Positions 50,501 through 59,979 of a stretch of DNA of 64,000 nt are shown piece by piece. The stretch's first letter is position 1, and the number at the start of each line of letters is the position of its first letter. The notes under the pieces were generated by a model. The model did no database searches and was not told where the DNA came from. It saw nothing but the letters and a program-made list of their open reading frames with translations. The position numbers and the translations under genes are program-made. The stretch comes from Pseudomonas wadenswilerensis (lineage in GTDB: Bacteria; Pseudomonadota; Gammaproteobacteria; Pseudomonadales; Pseudomonadaceae), in assembly GCF_900497695.1 (NCBI RefSeq), contig NZ_UIDD01000008.1, positions 431,267-495,266 of the forward strand. The letters run 5' to 3'.

Positions 50501-53152
50501 CTACGTAATTTCCCGATCGCAAGCCAGCGCCCTGGCCAGGAATCCCGCCGTGCGGCTGTCGGCACAGGCCGCGACCTGCGCAGGTGGCCCGCTGACCACC
50601 ACCTTGCCGCCCGCGCTGCCGGCCCCGGGGCCGATATCGATGACCCAGTCGCTCTGGGCCACCACGCGCATGTCGTGCTCGACCACAATCACCGTATGCC
50701 CGGCCTCGACCAGGCGCTGCAACTGCACCAGCAAACGGTCGATGTCCTGCGGGTGCAGGCCGGTGGTGGGTTCGTCCAGCACGTACAGGGTGGCGCCACG
50801 GGCCAGGCGCTGCAGCTCGGTGGCCAGCTTGATGCGCTGGGCTTCACCGCCCGACAGCTCGGTGGCCGGCTGGCCCAGGCGCAGATAACCCAGGCCGATC
50901 TCCTGCAGTACCCGCAAGGCGCGGCTGATGGCGGGCTGTTCGGCGAAACGCTGGCTGGCCTGGTCGACGGTCAGTTGCAGCACCTGGGCGATGTTCAGGT
51001 CTTGCCAGGTGATGGCCAACGTCTCGGGGTTGTAGCGATCGCCATGGCAGGTCGGGCAGGGCGCATAGACGCTGGGCATGAACAGCAGTTCGACGCTGAC
51101 AAAGCCTTCGCCTTCGCAGGTTTCGCAGCGGCCCTTGGCGACGTTGAACGAGAACTGCCCGGCATCGAAGCCTTGCGCCTGCGCCGCGGATGTTGCCGCG
51201 AACAGCTTGCGCACGTGGTCGAACAGGCCGGTGTAGGTCGCCAGGTTCGAGCGCGGGGTACGGCCGATGGGCTTCTGGTCCACCGGCACCAGGCGGCGGA
51301 TATGCTCAAGCCCGGCGCTGATCCAGCCGTCGCTGGTTTGATTCGGTTCATCTTCCAGGCTCTGCTCTGGTGGCTCTTCCTGGCTGCGGGCCTGGCCCAG
51401 GTGCTCGCCGAGCAGGTCGAGCAGCGCCTGGCTGACCAGGCTCGATTTGCCCGAGCCGGAAATCCCCGTGACCGCACTGAAGCAGCCCAGCGGGAAGGCC
51501 ACCTCGAGCTGGTCAAGGTTGTTGCGGCTGATGCCTTCCAGCTGCAGCCATGCTTGAGCCTGGCGCGGTTGGCGAGGCGCAGGCAGGTTGTCGTTGAACA
51601 GGTAATGGCGGGTGCGCGAGGCATCGATCTTCGCCAGGCCGGCCGGCGGGCCGCTGTACAGCACCTGGCCGCCGTGTTCACCGGCATCCGGGCCGACGTC
51701 CACCAGCCAGTCGGCGCGGCGCATGGTGTCCAGGTCGTGCTCGACCACGTACACCGAGTTGCCCGCCTGCTTGAGCCGCTGCAAGGCCTCGAACAGCGCC
51801 TCGCTGTCGGCTGGATGCAGCCCGGCCGAAGGCTCATCGAGCACGTAGATCACCCCGAACAGCTGCGAGTTGAGCTGGGTCGCCAGGCGCAGGCGTTGCA
51901 GTTCGCCCGAGGACAGCGTCGGCGTGCTGCGCTCCAGGTCCAGGTAACCGAGGCCCAGGTCGATCAGGGTGGTGATGCGCTCCAGCAGCTCCTCGGCGAT
52001 GCGTTGCGCGGCCAGGCGTTTTTCCACCGACAGGTTGGGCGTGTGGCGCACGTCCGCGCCGCCTGCGTGGGGGTTGTCGCCCCGAGCAGCGCGTTGCTGG
52101 CGCGCCTGGCGGGTTTGCGCATGGCTGAGCACCGCGCCGGCTTCGTCAGGCTGATTCAGGTAGTCGGCAGTGGCCACGGTCTTGAGCAGCTCGGCCAGGG
52201 CCAGCAGCGGCAGGCGCGACAGCTCGGCGATGTCCTTGCCGGCAAAGGTCACTGTCAGCGCCTCGGCTTTCAGGCGCTTGCCGGCGCAGGCCGGGCAGGG
52301 GCTGGCGCGCATGAAGGCCGAGACGCGTTTGCGCATCAGCGCGCTTTGCGAATGGGTGAAGGTGTGCAGCACGTAGCGTCGGGCGCCGCTGAAGGTGCCC
52401 TGGTAACTGGGTTCGAGCTTGCGCTTGAGCGCCTGGCGGGTCTGCGCAGGCGTCATTCCCGCGTACACCGGCACGGTCGGGGTTTCTTCAGTGAACAGAA
52501 TCCAGTCGCGCTGTTCCTGGGGCAGCTCGCGCCAGGGGATGTCGACGTCATAGCCCAGGGTCACGAGGATGTCGCGCAGGTTCTGCCCCTGCCAGGCCAT
52601 GGGCCAGGAGGCCACCGCCCGTTCGCGGATGGTCAGCGACGGGTCGGGCACCATCGACGCCTCGCTGACATCGAACACCCGGCCCAGGCCATGACACTGC
52701 GGGCAGGCGCCTTGCGGGGTATTGGCCGAAAAATCTTCGGCGAACAGCATCGGCTGCTCGGCCGGGTAACTGCCGGCACGCGAATAGAGCATGCGGATCA
52801 GGCTCGACAGGGTGGTGACACTGCCGACCGATGAGCGCGCGCTGGGCGTGCCGCGTTGTTGCTGCAGGGCCACTGCTGGCGGCAGGCCCTCGATCGAATC
52901 CACCGCTGGCACCCCGACCTGGTCGATCAAGCGCCGGGCATAGGGCGCCACCGATTCAAAATAGCGGCGCTGGGCTTCGGCATACAAGGTGGAGAATGCC
53001 AACGACGATTTGCCCGAGCCGGACACCCCGGTGAACACCACCAGCGCATCGCGGGGAATGTCGACGTCGACACTCTTCAGGTTGTGTTCACGGGCGCCGC
53101 GCACCCGGACACAACCGCTGGCGTTGGCGGGACCTACTGGTTTTGCGCACAT
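50501..53152 (-). CDS. UvrA-like excinuclease ATPase (short class)
   Basis: An 883-aa tandem ABC ATPase. First half: Walker A VFTGVSGSGKSSLAFSTLYA, signature LSSGELQRLRLATQL and Walker B IYVLDEPSAGLHPADS. Second half: AVTGISGSGKSSLVSQ, LSGGEAQRIKLATELQ, LYVLDEPTTGLHPQD. Zinc CxxC pairs occur in ACPQCHGLG, PCPACAGKR, CETCEGEG and CPTCHGDR. It is clearly shorter than housekeeping UvrA (~940 aa), fitting the UvrA2 class linked to DNA-damaging drug tolerance. ATG 53152 starts the conserved region; a longer reading adds 79 unrelated residues. Confidence 0.9.
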   Translation of the reverse strand: MCAKPVGPANASGCVRVRGAREHNLKSVDVDIPRDALVVFTGVSGSGKSSLAFSTLYAEAQRRYFESVAPYARRLIDQVGVPAVDSIEGLPPAVALQQQRGTPSARSSVGSVTTLSSLIRMLYSRAGSYPAEQPMLFAEDFSANTPQGACPQCHGLGRVFDVSEASMVPDPSLTIRERAVASWPMAWQGQNLRDILVTLGYDVDIPWRELPQEQRDWILFTEETPTVPVYAGMTPAQTRQALKRKLEPSYQGTFSGARRYVLHTFTHSQSALMRKRVSAFMRASPCPACAGKRLKAEALTVTFAGKDIAELSRLPLLALAELLKTVATADYLNQPDEAGAVLSHAQTRQARQQRAARGDNPHAGGADVRHTPNLSVEKRLAAQRIAEELLERITTLIDLGLGYLDLERSTPTLSSGELQRLRLATQLNSQLFGVIYVLDEPSAGLHPADSEALFEALQRLKQAGNSVYVVEHDLDTMRRADWLVDVGPDAGEHGGQVLYSGPPAGLAKIDASRTRHYLFNDNLPAPRQPRQAQAWLQLEGISRNNLDQLEVAFPLGCFSAVTGISGSGKSSLVSQALLDLLGEHLGQARSQEEPPEQSLEDEPNQTSDGWISAGLEHIRRLVPVDQKPIGRTPRSNLATYTGLFDHVRKLFAATSAAQAQGFDAGQFSFNVAKGRCETCEGEGFVSVELLFMPSVYAPCPTCHGDRYNPETLAITWQDLNIAQVLQLTVDQASQRFAEQPAISRALRVLQEIGLGYLRLGQPATELSGGEAQRIKLATELQRLARGATLYVLDEPTTGLHPQDIDRLLVQLQRLVEAGHTVIVVEHDMRVVAQSDWVIDIGPGAGSAGGKVVVSGPPAQVAACADSRTAGFLARALACDREIT

Positions 53153-53245
53153 GGCGATATTCTTCCCTGCTGACCGATCCGCATAAGAGGCAGACCGCTG
53201 AGCATGGCGCCAGTGCCGTCGATTTTCAAATGGAGGTGAAACCCA

Positions 53246-53590
53246 GTGAAGTTCATGGTGATCGAAGCGCATCGAAGTGAATACCCTGCGCCCATTACCT
53301 TTGCCAAAGGCGCGCCACTGAACATCGGCGAGCGCTATGACGGTGAGGAGGGTTGGGATAACTGGTACTTGTGCAGCACACCCGGGCAACAGGATGGCTG
53401 GGTGCCGGGGCAGGTGATCGAGCGGCTTGGCGATGATCAGGGTATCGCCCTGGAAGACTACTGTGCCCGGGAGCTGGATGTGGAGGTGGGCGATTGCCTG
53501 GTGGGTGGCCGGCAGTTGAACGGCTGGGTGTGGTGTCGCAAGGGGAGTGCGTCGGGGTGGGTGCCGTTGCGAGTGTTACGGGACAAATGA
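53246..53590 (+). CDS. SH3-like domain protein
   Basis: A 114-aa soluble protein with two SH3-like repeats. The first is KFMVIEAHRSEYPAPITFAK to DGWVPGQVIERL, and the second is DYCARELDVEVGDCLVGGRQ to SGWVPLRVLRDK. Both end in the GWVP motif of SH3 folds. GTG 53246 is chosen because TGGAGGTGA lies upstream at about 7 nt. Divergent from the UvrA-like gene. Likely a ligand-binding adaptor; function unknown. Confidence 0.8.
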   Translation: MKFMVIEAHRSEYPAPITFAKGAPLNIGERYDGEEGWDNWYLCSTPGQQDGWVPGQVIERLGDDQGIALEDYCARELDVEVGDCLVGGRQLNGWVWCRKGSASGWVPLRVLRDK

Positions 53591-53599
53591 GGGGCCGCT

Positions 53600-53697
53600 T
53601 CGCGCCCCATCGCCGGCAAGGCCGGCTCCCACAATAGTCTTGCGTACACCAGACCTGTGGGAGCTGGCCTTGCCAGCGATGGGCTGCGCAGCAGCCC
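53600..53697. repeat. REP pair
   Basis: CATCGCCGGCAAGGCCGGCTCCCAC and GTGGGAGCTGGCCTTGCCAGCGATGG cores between the convergent SH3 and argC genes. Confidence 0.9.
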
Positions 53698-53703
53698 CGA
53701 TAC

Positions 53704-54636
53704 TCAGCCCATGGCCGCAAGCATCAGCTCCAGGTTCTGCACCGCTGCCCCCGACGCACCTTTGCCGAGGTTGTCGAACACCGCCGTCAGCAATACCTGG
53801 CCGTGCTGCTCATGGGCAAACACGGCCAGGCGCAGGTCGTTGCTGTCGTTGACCGCTTGCGGGTCCAGTTGCACCGCTGATGCACCCAGTTGCAGCGGCG
53901 CCACCTGGACATAGCGCGCGCCGTTGTAATGTTCAGCCAGGCACGCCTGCAAACGCGCGGCAGTGACGCCCGCCGGCAGCAGCCGGGTCTGCAGGGCGAT
54001 GGTCAGCACGATGCCCTGACGGTAGCTGCCATAGCTGGGCACGAACACCGGCCGTTGCGACAAACCGGCATGCTGCTGAATCTCCGGCACATGCTTGTGG
54101 TCCAGGTGCAAGCCATACACCAGCACGCCCTGGGCCGCCTGCGCGTCGGGCCCTTCATGGCGCTCGACCGCGGCACGGCCACCACCGGAATAACCCGACA
54201 CCGCGTTCACGGTCAGCGGATAGTCCGCCGGCAGCAGGCCTGCGGCAATCAACGGCCGCAGCAAGGCGATGGCGCCCGTCGGGTAGCAGCCAGGGTTGCT
54301 GACCCGCTTGGCCCGGGCGATGCGCTCGGCCTGTTGTTCGTCCAGTTCCGGCAAGCCATACACCCAACCCGGTGTCGTGCGGTGCGCAGAACTGGCGTCG
54401 ATCACCCGCACGTCCGGGTTGACGATGGCCGCCACTGCGTCACGCGCGGCATCGTCCGGCAGGCACAGGATCGCCACGTCGGCGCTGTTGATGGCCTCGG
54501 CGCGCAGTTGCAGGTTCTTGCGCTCGGCCGCTGGCAGGGTCAGCAGGCGCAGGTCGTTGCGGCCGTTCAGGCGGGCGTGGATCTGCAGGCCGGTGGTGCC
54601 TTGATCGCCGTCGATAAAAACCAGGGGCTGGTGCAT
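53704..54636 (-). CDS. argC: N-acetyl-gamma-glutamyl-phosphate reductase, short (type 2)
   Basis: A 310-aa ArgC of the short class. N-terminal NAD(P) motif FIDGDQGTTGLQIHARL, catalytic Cys in RVSNPGCYPTGAIALL, and HLDHKHVPEIQQH. It performs the NADPH-dependent reduction in arginine biosynthesis. Pseudomonas usually carry a longer ArgC elsewhere, so this may be a second copy with specialised expression. It is divergent from a LysR gene rather than clustered with other arg genes. Confidence 0.9.
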   Translation of the reverse strand: MHQPLVFIDGDQGTTGLQIHARLNGRNDLRLLTLPAAERKNLQLRAEAINSADVAILCLPDDAARDAVAAIVNPDVRVIDASSAHRTTPGWVYGLPELDEQQAERIARAKRVSNPGCYPTGAIALLRPLIAAGLLPADYPLTVNAVSGYSGGGRAAVERHEGPDAQAAQGVLVYGLHLDHKHVPEIQQHAGLSQRPVFVPSYGSYRQGIVLTIALQTRLLPAGVTAARLQACLAEHYNGARYVQVAPLQLGASAVQLDPQAVNDSNDLRLAVFAHEQHGQVLLTAVFDNLGKGASGAAVQNLELMLAAMG

Positions 54637-54747
54637 GGGTGCTCTCGTGCAAAGGCTACAAATGAGCGGCCATCTTCACCTGTGGCTGGACGAAAGAAAA
54701 TTTGAATATCATGATGCTCACCTTCATCTTTTCTGAACGATAAGCCC

Positions 54748-55635
54748 ATGCGCGAGATCAGCCTCGACCGGCTACGTACCCTGGTGGTGATCGCCGACCT
54801 CGGCTCCTTTGCCCAGGCGGCGCGGGCGCTGAACCTGGCGCCGCCCACGGTCAGCCTGCACATTGCAGACCTTGAAGCGCGCATTGGCGCACCGTTGCTG
54901 TCGCGCAAACGCGGGCAGGTCCGCCCCACGGCCATCGGTGAAACCCTGCTCGAACGCGCCCGGCGTCTGCTGACCGATGTCGAACAGGCGCTGGATGATG
55001 TCCAGCGTCAGGTCCAGGGCCTGGCCGGGCGAGTACGGCTGGGCGCTTCGACCGGCGCCATTGCCCACTTGCTGCCGCAGGCACTGGACATCCTCGGCGT
55101 GCAGCATCCGGGCATCGATGTGCAGGTGCAGGTACTGACTTCAAGCGAATCCCTGGCGCGCCTGCAGGACGGCAGCCTCGACATTGGCCTGGTGGCGCTG
55201 CCGCAAGCGGCGATCAAGGGCCTGGAGATCCGTCCGTGGCGGCGCGACCCGATCATGGCTTTCATTCCGTCGAGCTGGTCGCCACCGGCGCGCATCAGCC
55301 CGGGCTGGCTGGCCAGCCGCGCGCTGATCCTCAACGACAACAGCACCCAGCTGTCACGGGTCACCAGCGACTGGTTTGCCAGCGCCGGCCTGCAACCGCC
55401 GGCGCGCATCCAGCTCAATTACAACGACGCGGTGAAAAGCCTGGTAGCCGCGGGCTATGGCGCCACCTTGCTGCCCCATGAATCGGCAGCGCCGGAGCAT
55501 GATCCGCGTATCTGCATGCGCCCGTTGCGCCCAGGCCTGTGGCGGCACCTGGGCATCGCCTGCCGCCAGGGCGAGGTGGAGCAGGGGACCCGCTTCGTGC
55601 TGCAGGTGCTGATGAGCCAGGTAGCGAAAAGCTAG
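54748..55635 (+). CDS. LysR-family regulator, probably of argC
   Basis: A 295-aa LysR protein. The HTH is LRTLVVIADLGSFAQAARAL followed by NLAPPTVSLHIADLEARIGA, and a periplasmic-binding-like effector domain spans ~90-290. It is divergent from argC across 111 bp, the usual position for a LysR regulator of its neighbour. Its stop overlaps the convergent GNAT stop by 4 bp. Confidence 0.9.
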   Translation: MREISLDRLRTLVVIADLGSFAQAARALNLAPPTVSLHIADLEARIGAPLLSRKRGQVRPTAIGETLLERARRLLTDVEQALDDVQRQVQGLAGRVRLGASTGAIAHLLPQALDILGVQHPGIDVQVQVLTSSESLARLQDGSLDIGLVALPQAAIKGLEIRPWRRDPIMAFIPSSWSPPARISPGWLASRALILNDNSTQLSRVTSDWFASAGLQPPARIQLNYNDAVKSLVAAGYGATLLPHESAAPEHDPRICMRPLRPGLWRHLGIACRQGEVEQGTRFVLQVLMSQVAKS

Positions 55636-56354
55636 ACCAGCCGCGGCCCGCGGCCGCCGTCCAGCCACGGCCCTTCACCCAGGCGTTCGAGGGCCAGGGT
55701 GCGCGCTTTGCGGCTGAGCTGGTCGAGGTGGCGGTCGCGCTGTTTCTCGGCATCGACCATCGCCCGCTTGCCGTGTTGCTTGAGCAGGTAGCTGTGGATC
55801 TGCTGCACTTCCAGGGTGCGGTAGATCGGCGCCACGTCCAGTACCGCCGCCATGCCGGTGCTGGGCTGGGCGCGGGTGTTGAGCAACACCTGCGGGCCGC
55901 GTGCGCCGGTCACCTGGAAGCCCAGGGACTCGAAGACCGGCACTTTGCTTGCCACGCAGCCGAGCTCGGCATGGGGGTAGCGTGCGGTCATCTGCGCCAG
56001 CATGGCGCGGGCGATACCCTGGCGACGGTGGCTGGCCTGGACGGCGAGGTAGGCCACGGAACACGCCTCGGGATCATCCTTGAGCGGCAAGTACAGCAAG
56101 AAACCCACCACCTGCTCGGGATCGTCGAGGTCCATGGCCACGATCAGTTCGACCGGAATGCCGCGCGAACCGTTCATGGCCTCCAGGTACAGGTGCACTT
56201 CGAAGCCGATGCCGTACTGGTACAGGCTGTACAGCGGGTTGCTCGGCGGCAGGGCGACGCTGCTGATGTCGGTCAGGTAGTCGACCACCATCTGCAGGAT
56301 CTGGCTTTTGATCGGCTCCGCTGGCGGGGCGACGAAGTGGTGGAGGGCGGGCAT
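55632..56354 (-). CDS. GNAT acetyltransferase with basic C-terminus
   Basis: A 240-aa protein. A GNAT domain (~60-160) contains VAYLAVQASHRRQGIARAML and SKVPVFESLGFQVTGARGP; the C-terminal ~70 residues are rich in Lys/Arg/His (KQHGKRAMVDAEKQRDRHLD). Substrate not recognised. The tail may bind nucleic acid or phage-like targets (inference). Confidence 0.78.
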   Translation of the reverse strand: MPALHHFVAPPAEPIKSQILQMVVDYLTDISSVALPPSNPLYSLYQYGIGFEVHLYLEAMNGSRGIPVELIVAMDLDDPEQVVGFLLYLPLKDDPEACSVAYLAVQASHRRQGIARAMLAQMTARYPHAELGCVASKVPVFESLGFQVTGARGPQVLLNTRAQPSTGMAAVLDVAPIYRTLEVQQIHSYLLKQHGKRAMVDAEKQRDRHLDQLSRKARTLALERLGEGPWLDGGRGPRLV

Positions 56355-56512
56355 CGGTAGGGGTGACTCCAGGGAAAAACGGCAATGGCGCGATTCTACC
56401 GCGCTGGCCTGCCATCCGTCCCTTCAACGCGCGGTTGATCTGAACTTCATCTTCAGCGCAGCGCTCCCTTGCTTAGAGGGCACTTTTCGCCCGACTGCCG
56501 AAGGCTGCCGCC

Positions 56513-57856
56513 ATGACCGTGATGACCGCCGCACCCGCGCTCGACCCGTTGGCCTTGAACCCCCGTGCCGGCCATGAGGCACGCTACCATGCCTTGCTGC
56601 GGGGCGACCTGAGCGGCAGCGCCACCTGGCTGGCCGAGCAGCTGCAGCAGGCCGAAGCGTTGCCTGATGAACTGCCGAACAACCCTGCCGAGCTCGGGCA
56701 ATGGACCGCCGACCGCGCGGCGGCCGTGGCCGGGCACTACGCCGGGTACCTGGCCGAACGCAAGGCGGGCGGTGCCCGGCGTTATTTCAGCAACCGCGCC
56801 CATGCCCTGTATTTTCTCCAGCATGTCGCTCCGACCAAGGCGGTGGATGGCGCCTGGCTGTTCGGCATGCTCAGGCACTGGGCCGACCCGCGCTACCACG
56901 GCCTGATCCGCATCTACCTGGAAGAACTCGGCGATGGCGACCCGGCCTGCAACCATGTGCTGATCTACCGGCGCCTGCTCAGCGAGCTGGGCTGCCACGA
57001 GGTGTTGCCGCTGGCTGACGACCGTTACCGGCAGGGCGCACTGCAACTGGCGCTGGGCTTCAACACCGAGGCTTTCTTGCCCGAGGTGATCGGCTATAAC
57101 CTGGGCTATGAACAGCTGCCCCTGCATTTGCTGATAAGCGCTTATGAGCTGGACGAACTGGGTATCGATCCGCAGTACTTTCGCCTGCACGTGACCATCG
57201 ACAACGCCAGCAGCGGCCATGCCTGCAAGGCGGTGCAGGCGCTGGCGCAGCTGTGGCCGGAGCAGGGGGGCAGCGAGTTCTATCGGCGGGTTGCCCGGGG
57301 TTATCGGCTCAACGAGCTGGGCCCTTGTTCTCCCACGATCATTGCCGGCTTTGACCTGGAAACCGAGCTGCTGGCGGCCTTCGAGCGCAAGCGCAGTTTT
57401 GGCCAGCACATGCACTCCGATTACTGTCGCATCGAAGGGCGTACGGTCAACCAGTGGCTGGCCGAGCCTGGCAGCATTCCAGGCTTTCTCGCCGCCTTGC
57501 AGGACAAGGGCTGGATCAAGCGCGGCGAGGACCCGGCGCACAGCCGCTTCTGGCAACTGATCGAAGGCCCGGCAGCGGCGATGTTCGGCGTCTTCAGCCC
57601 CTATGAAAAGCAGCTGCTGCATGACTGGATCGCTGTCAGCTGGCAGCCGCGCCGGCCGCGCCATGGGCCGGTTAAAGCTGAAGTGCCCATGCACGATGAT
57701 GCCGTGCTGAATGCGCTTGAGCGCGAGCTCCACGACCTGCCCCCTGAAGCGCGGATCGCCTACCTGATCAGTGAAATGGCCGGCGCCCGCCACGCTTTGC
57801 CCCAGGGCCTGGCGGCGACCCGCAAATACGCACAGATGACCGGGCTTGAATCTTGA
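56513..57856 (+). CDS. Haem-oxygenase-like diiron oxidase/oxygenase (HDO superfamily)
   Basis: A 447-aa protein of the iron-containing redox enzyme (Haem_oxygenase_2) group. Probable diiron ligands are E137/E138 (IYLEELGDG), H148 (ACNHVLIY), E200 (LGYEQLPLH), H226 and D230 (LHVTIDNASSG) and H236. HDO enzymes cleave C-C bonds or oxidise amines using O2. Residues ~1-90 and ~300-447 flank the core. A methyltransferase starts 12 bp after the stop and a YbdK-type ligase overlaps that, giving one operon. The substrate is unknown. Start ATG 56513; another Met lies 3 codons on. Confidence 0.82.
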   Translation: MTVMTAAPALDPLALNPRAGHEARYHALLRGDLSGSATWLAEQLQQAEALPDELPNNPAELGQWTADRAAAVAGHYAGYLAERKAGGARRYFSNRAHALYFLQHVAPTKAVDGAWLFGMLRHWADPRYHGLIRIYLEELGDGDPACNHVLIYRRLLSELGCHEVLPLADDRYRQGALQLALGFNTEAFLPEVIGYNLGYEQLPLHLLISAYELDELGIDPQYFRLHVTIDNASSGHACKAVQALAQLWPEQGGSEFYRRVARGYRLNELGPCSPTIIAGFDLETELLAAFERKRSFGQHMHSDYCRIEGRTVNQWLAEPGSIPGFLAALQDKGWIKRGEDPAHSRFWQLIEGPAAAMFGVFSPYEKQLLHDWIAVSWQPRRPRHGPVKAEVPMHDDAVLNALERELHDLPPEARIAYLISEMAGARHALPQGLAATRKYAQMTGLES

Positions 57857-57868
57857 GGGAGGGTGACC

Positions 57869-58819
57869 ATGCAATTGACCGAGGCTCAACGCCAGGCCGA
57901 CCAGGCCTTGCTGCAACTGGGGCGGCGGCTGTTGGCCGATGGCTATCGCTTTACCAGCGTCACGCCGTTGACCCAGTTGCGCAATAACCAGCGTGAGGGC
58001 GCGCAACAGGCCGGCACTCTGCGCGATATCTTCGGCTGGAACCGGCCCTTTTCCTCCTCGTTGCTGTCGCCGGACGAGGTGGCGCAGATGCAACTGGCGC
58101 AGATCATCGACGAACAGGGAGAGCTGCTGCGCAGCCGGGTGCGTTGGTCGAGCCTGCATGATCTGTTGTTCGTTCATTCCGCCTTTCCCACCGACAGCAG
58201 CGACGCGGTGTTCTTCGGCCCGGACAGCTACCGCTTCGCCCAGTTGATCGAAGCGCACTTGCAGCAAAGTTTCGCCTGCATCAATCACGCCGTGGATATC
58301 GGCTGTGGCGCCGGGGTCGGCGCGGTGCTGATCGCCCGTGCCCGCCGGCATGCGCAGGTCAGCGCCGTGGATATCAACCCGCAGGCCCTGCGCCTGACCG
58401 CCATCAACGTGGCCCTCGCGGAGCTGGCCAACGTTTCGGTCGAGCACAGTGATGTCCTTCAGGGCATCACCGGTACGTTCGACCTGATTGTCGCCAACCC
58501 ACCCTACATGCTCGACGCCAGCGAGCGTGCCTACCGTCATGGTGGCGGTGCCCTGGGGGCCGGGCTGTCGTTGCGGATAGTCGAAGAAGCGCTGCCACGC
58601 CTGGCGCCGGGCGGCACCTTGCTGCTGTACACCGGGGTGGCCATGCTCGAAGGGCGCGACCCGTTCCTGGCAGCCTTGCAAGCGCCGCTGGCGTCACCCG
58701 ACTGGGCCTGGCATTACCACGAACTGGACCCGGATGTGTTCGGCGAGCAACTGCTCGAACCCGGTTACCAGCAGGTCGAACGCATTGCCGCGGTGGCCTT
58801 GAGCGTCACCCGTCGATGA
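57869..58819 (+). CDS. SAM-dependent methyltransferase with NPPY (N-methyltransferase type)
   Basis: A 316-aa class I methyltransferase. An N-terminal ~120-residue domain precedes motif I DIGCGAG (143-149), SAVDINPQAL and motif IV NPPY (210-213). NPPY is the mark of enzymes methylating amide or amine nitrogen (PrmC, RlmF/RsmC types). The insertion of an N-terminal domain resembles PrmB/HemK-like enzymes, but the peptide release-factor partner is absent here. ATG 57869 follows AGGGAGGG; a GTG six bases earlier is weaker. The stop overlaps the next start (ATGA). Confidence 0.85.
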   Translation: MQLTEAQRQADQALLQLGRRLLADGYRFTSVTPLTQLRNNQREGAQQAGTLRDIFGWNRPFSSSLLSPDEVAQMQLAQIIDEQGELLRSRVRWSSLHDLLFVHSAFPTDSSDAVFFGPDSYRFAQLIEAHLQQSFACINHAVDIGCGAGVGAVLIARARRHAQVSAVDINPQALRLTAINVALAELANVSVEHSDVLQGITGTFDLIVANPPYMLDASERAYRHGGGALGAGLSLRIVEEALPRLAPGGTLLLYTGVAMLEGRDPFLAALQAPLASPDWAWHYHELDPDVFGEQLLEPGYQQVERIAAVALSVTRR

Positions 58820-59910
58820 ACAGCCCCTGCGGCTTTGGCATCGAGGAAGAATACCTGCTGGTCGATCTGACCAGCGGGCGCATGCTCGCCGCGCCCTCGG
58901 CGGCGCAGATCGACCTGTGCCGCCAGGTGCTCGGCGCGCACTTCGCCCAGGAGATGTTCAAGGGCCAGATCGAGGTGGCGTCGCCAGTGTTCTGCAGCCT
59001 GGCCCAGGCCCGGGAATTTCTGGCCGGATGTCGAACGCAACTGGTGCAGGTACTGGCCGAGGAAGGCATCGGCCTGCTGACCGCCGGCAGTCACCCCATG
59101 GGCGGCTGGCGCAACCAGCAGCCTGCCGACGATGAGCACTTTCGCCAGCTGTTCGCTGACTACCAGCAGGTGGCCCGGCGCAGCCTGTTGTGTGGCCTGC
59201 ATGTGCACGTTGGCGTGCCGCCCGGGCACGACCGCATTCAACTGATCAACCAGTTGCTGCCCTGGTTGCCGTTGCTGTTGCTGCTCAGTAGCTCCTCGCC
59301 GTTCTGGGAAGGCCAGGCCACGGGCTACATGAGCTATCGCCAGGTGGCGTGCGGGGAATGGCCGCACATGGGCCTGCCGGAGCGCTTGAGTGACTGGCAG
59401 GCTTACGAGCGTTACCTGGCCCTGCTGCGGCGCACCGGCTCGTTGCGCGAGGGGTTTGACTGCTGGTGGGCGATCCGGCCGTCGCGGCGTTTCCCCACCG
59501 TGGAGCTGCGAGTCGCCGATGCCTGCCCGAACCTTGAAGAGGCATTGTGCATTGCCGGCATGTTCCGCTGCATGGTCGAACATTATCTGGCGCAACCACG
59601 CGCTGCCGTGCACCTGAGCCGCGAGGCGCACTGGATTGCCCAGGAGAACTACTGGCGGGCCATGCGCCATGGCCGGCATGGCCGGTTCATCTGCCTGGAG
59701 GACGAAGGGCAGGGTAGCGCCGGGCAATGGCTGGCCCGGGCGCGGGCGGTGTTTGCGGACGCTGCGCAGGGTTTTGACGGTGATCGCAGTTTTGCCCGGG
59801 CTGCGGTGATTATCGCTCAGGGGAGCAGTGCGGACCGGCAGTTGGCGATGGCGCAGCAGGGGATGTTGGCAGTGGTGCGGGAGTTGCTGCAAGAGGTCAG
59901 ATCGTGTTGA
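58816..59910 (+). CDS. YbdK-type carboxylate-amine ligase (GCS2 family)
   Basis: A 364-aa glutamate-cysteine-ligase-family-2 enzyme, close to YbdK in length. N-terminal FGIEEEYLLVDLTSGR (metal-binding Glu), LCGLHVHVGVPPGHD, SSSSPFWEGQATGYMSYR and PTVELRVADACPN are the family motifs. It would form an amide or gamma-amide bond at the expense of ATP. It overlaps the methyltransferase gene by 4 bp and completes the HDO-methyltransferase-ligase operon. Substrates not known. Confidence 0.88.
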   Translation: MNSPCGFGIEEEYLLVDLTSGRMLAAPSAAQIDLCRQVLGAHFAQEMFKGQIEVASPVFCSLAQAREFLAGCRTQLVQVLAEEGIGLLTAGSHPMGGWRNQQPADDEHFRQLFADYQQVARRSLLCGLHVHVGVPPGHDRIQLINQLLPWLPLLLLLSSSSPFWEGQATGYMSYRQVACGEWPHMGLPERLSDWQAYERYLALLRRTGSLREGFDCWWAIRPSRRFPTVELRVADACPNLEEALCIAGMFRCMVEHYLAQPRAAVHLSREAHWIAQENYWRAMRHGRHGRFICLEDEGQGSAGQWLARARAVFADAAQGFDGDRSFARAAVIIAQGSSADRQLAMAQQGMLAVVRELLQEVRSC

Positions 59911-59915
59911 CGCTA

Positions 59916-59975
59916 TCGCGGGGCAAGCCCGCTCCCACAGGGGATTACTGTGGGAGCGGGCTTGCCCCGCGACAG
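59916..59975. repeat. REP pair (GCGGG type)
   Basis: CGCGGGGCAAGCCCGCTCCCAC and GTGGGAGCGGGCTTGCCCCGCG perfectly mirrored with a short GGGATTACT spacer, just past the ligase stop and at the tautomerase 3-prime end. Confidence 0.95.
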
Positions 59976-59979
59976 ATGC

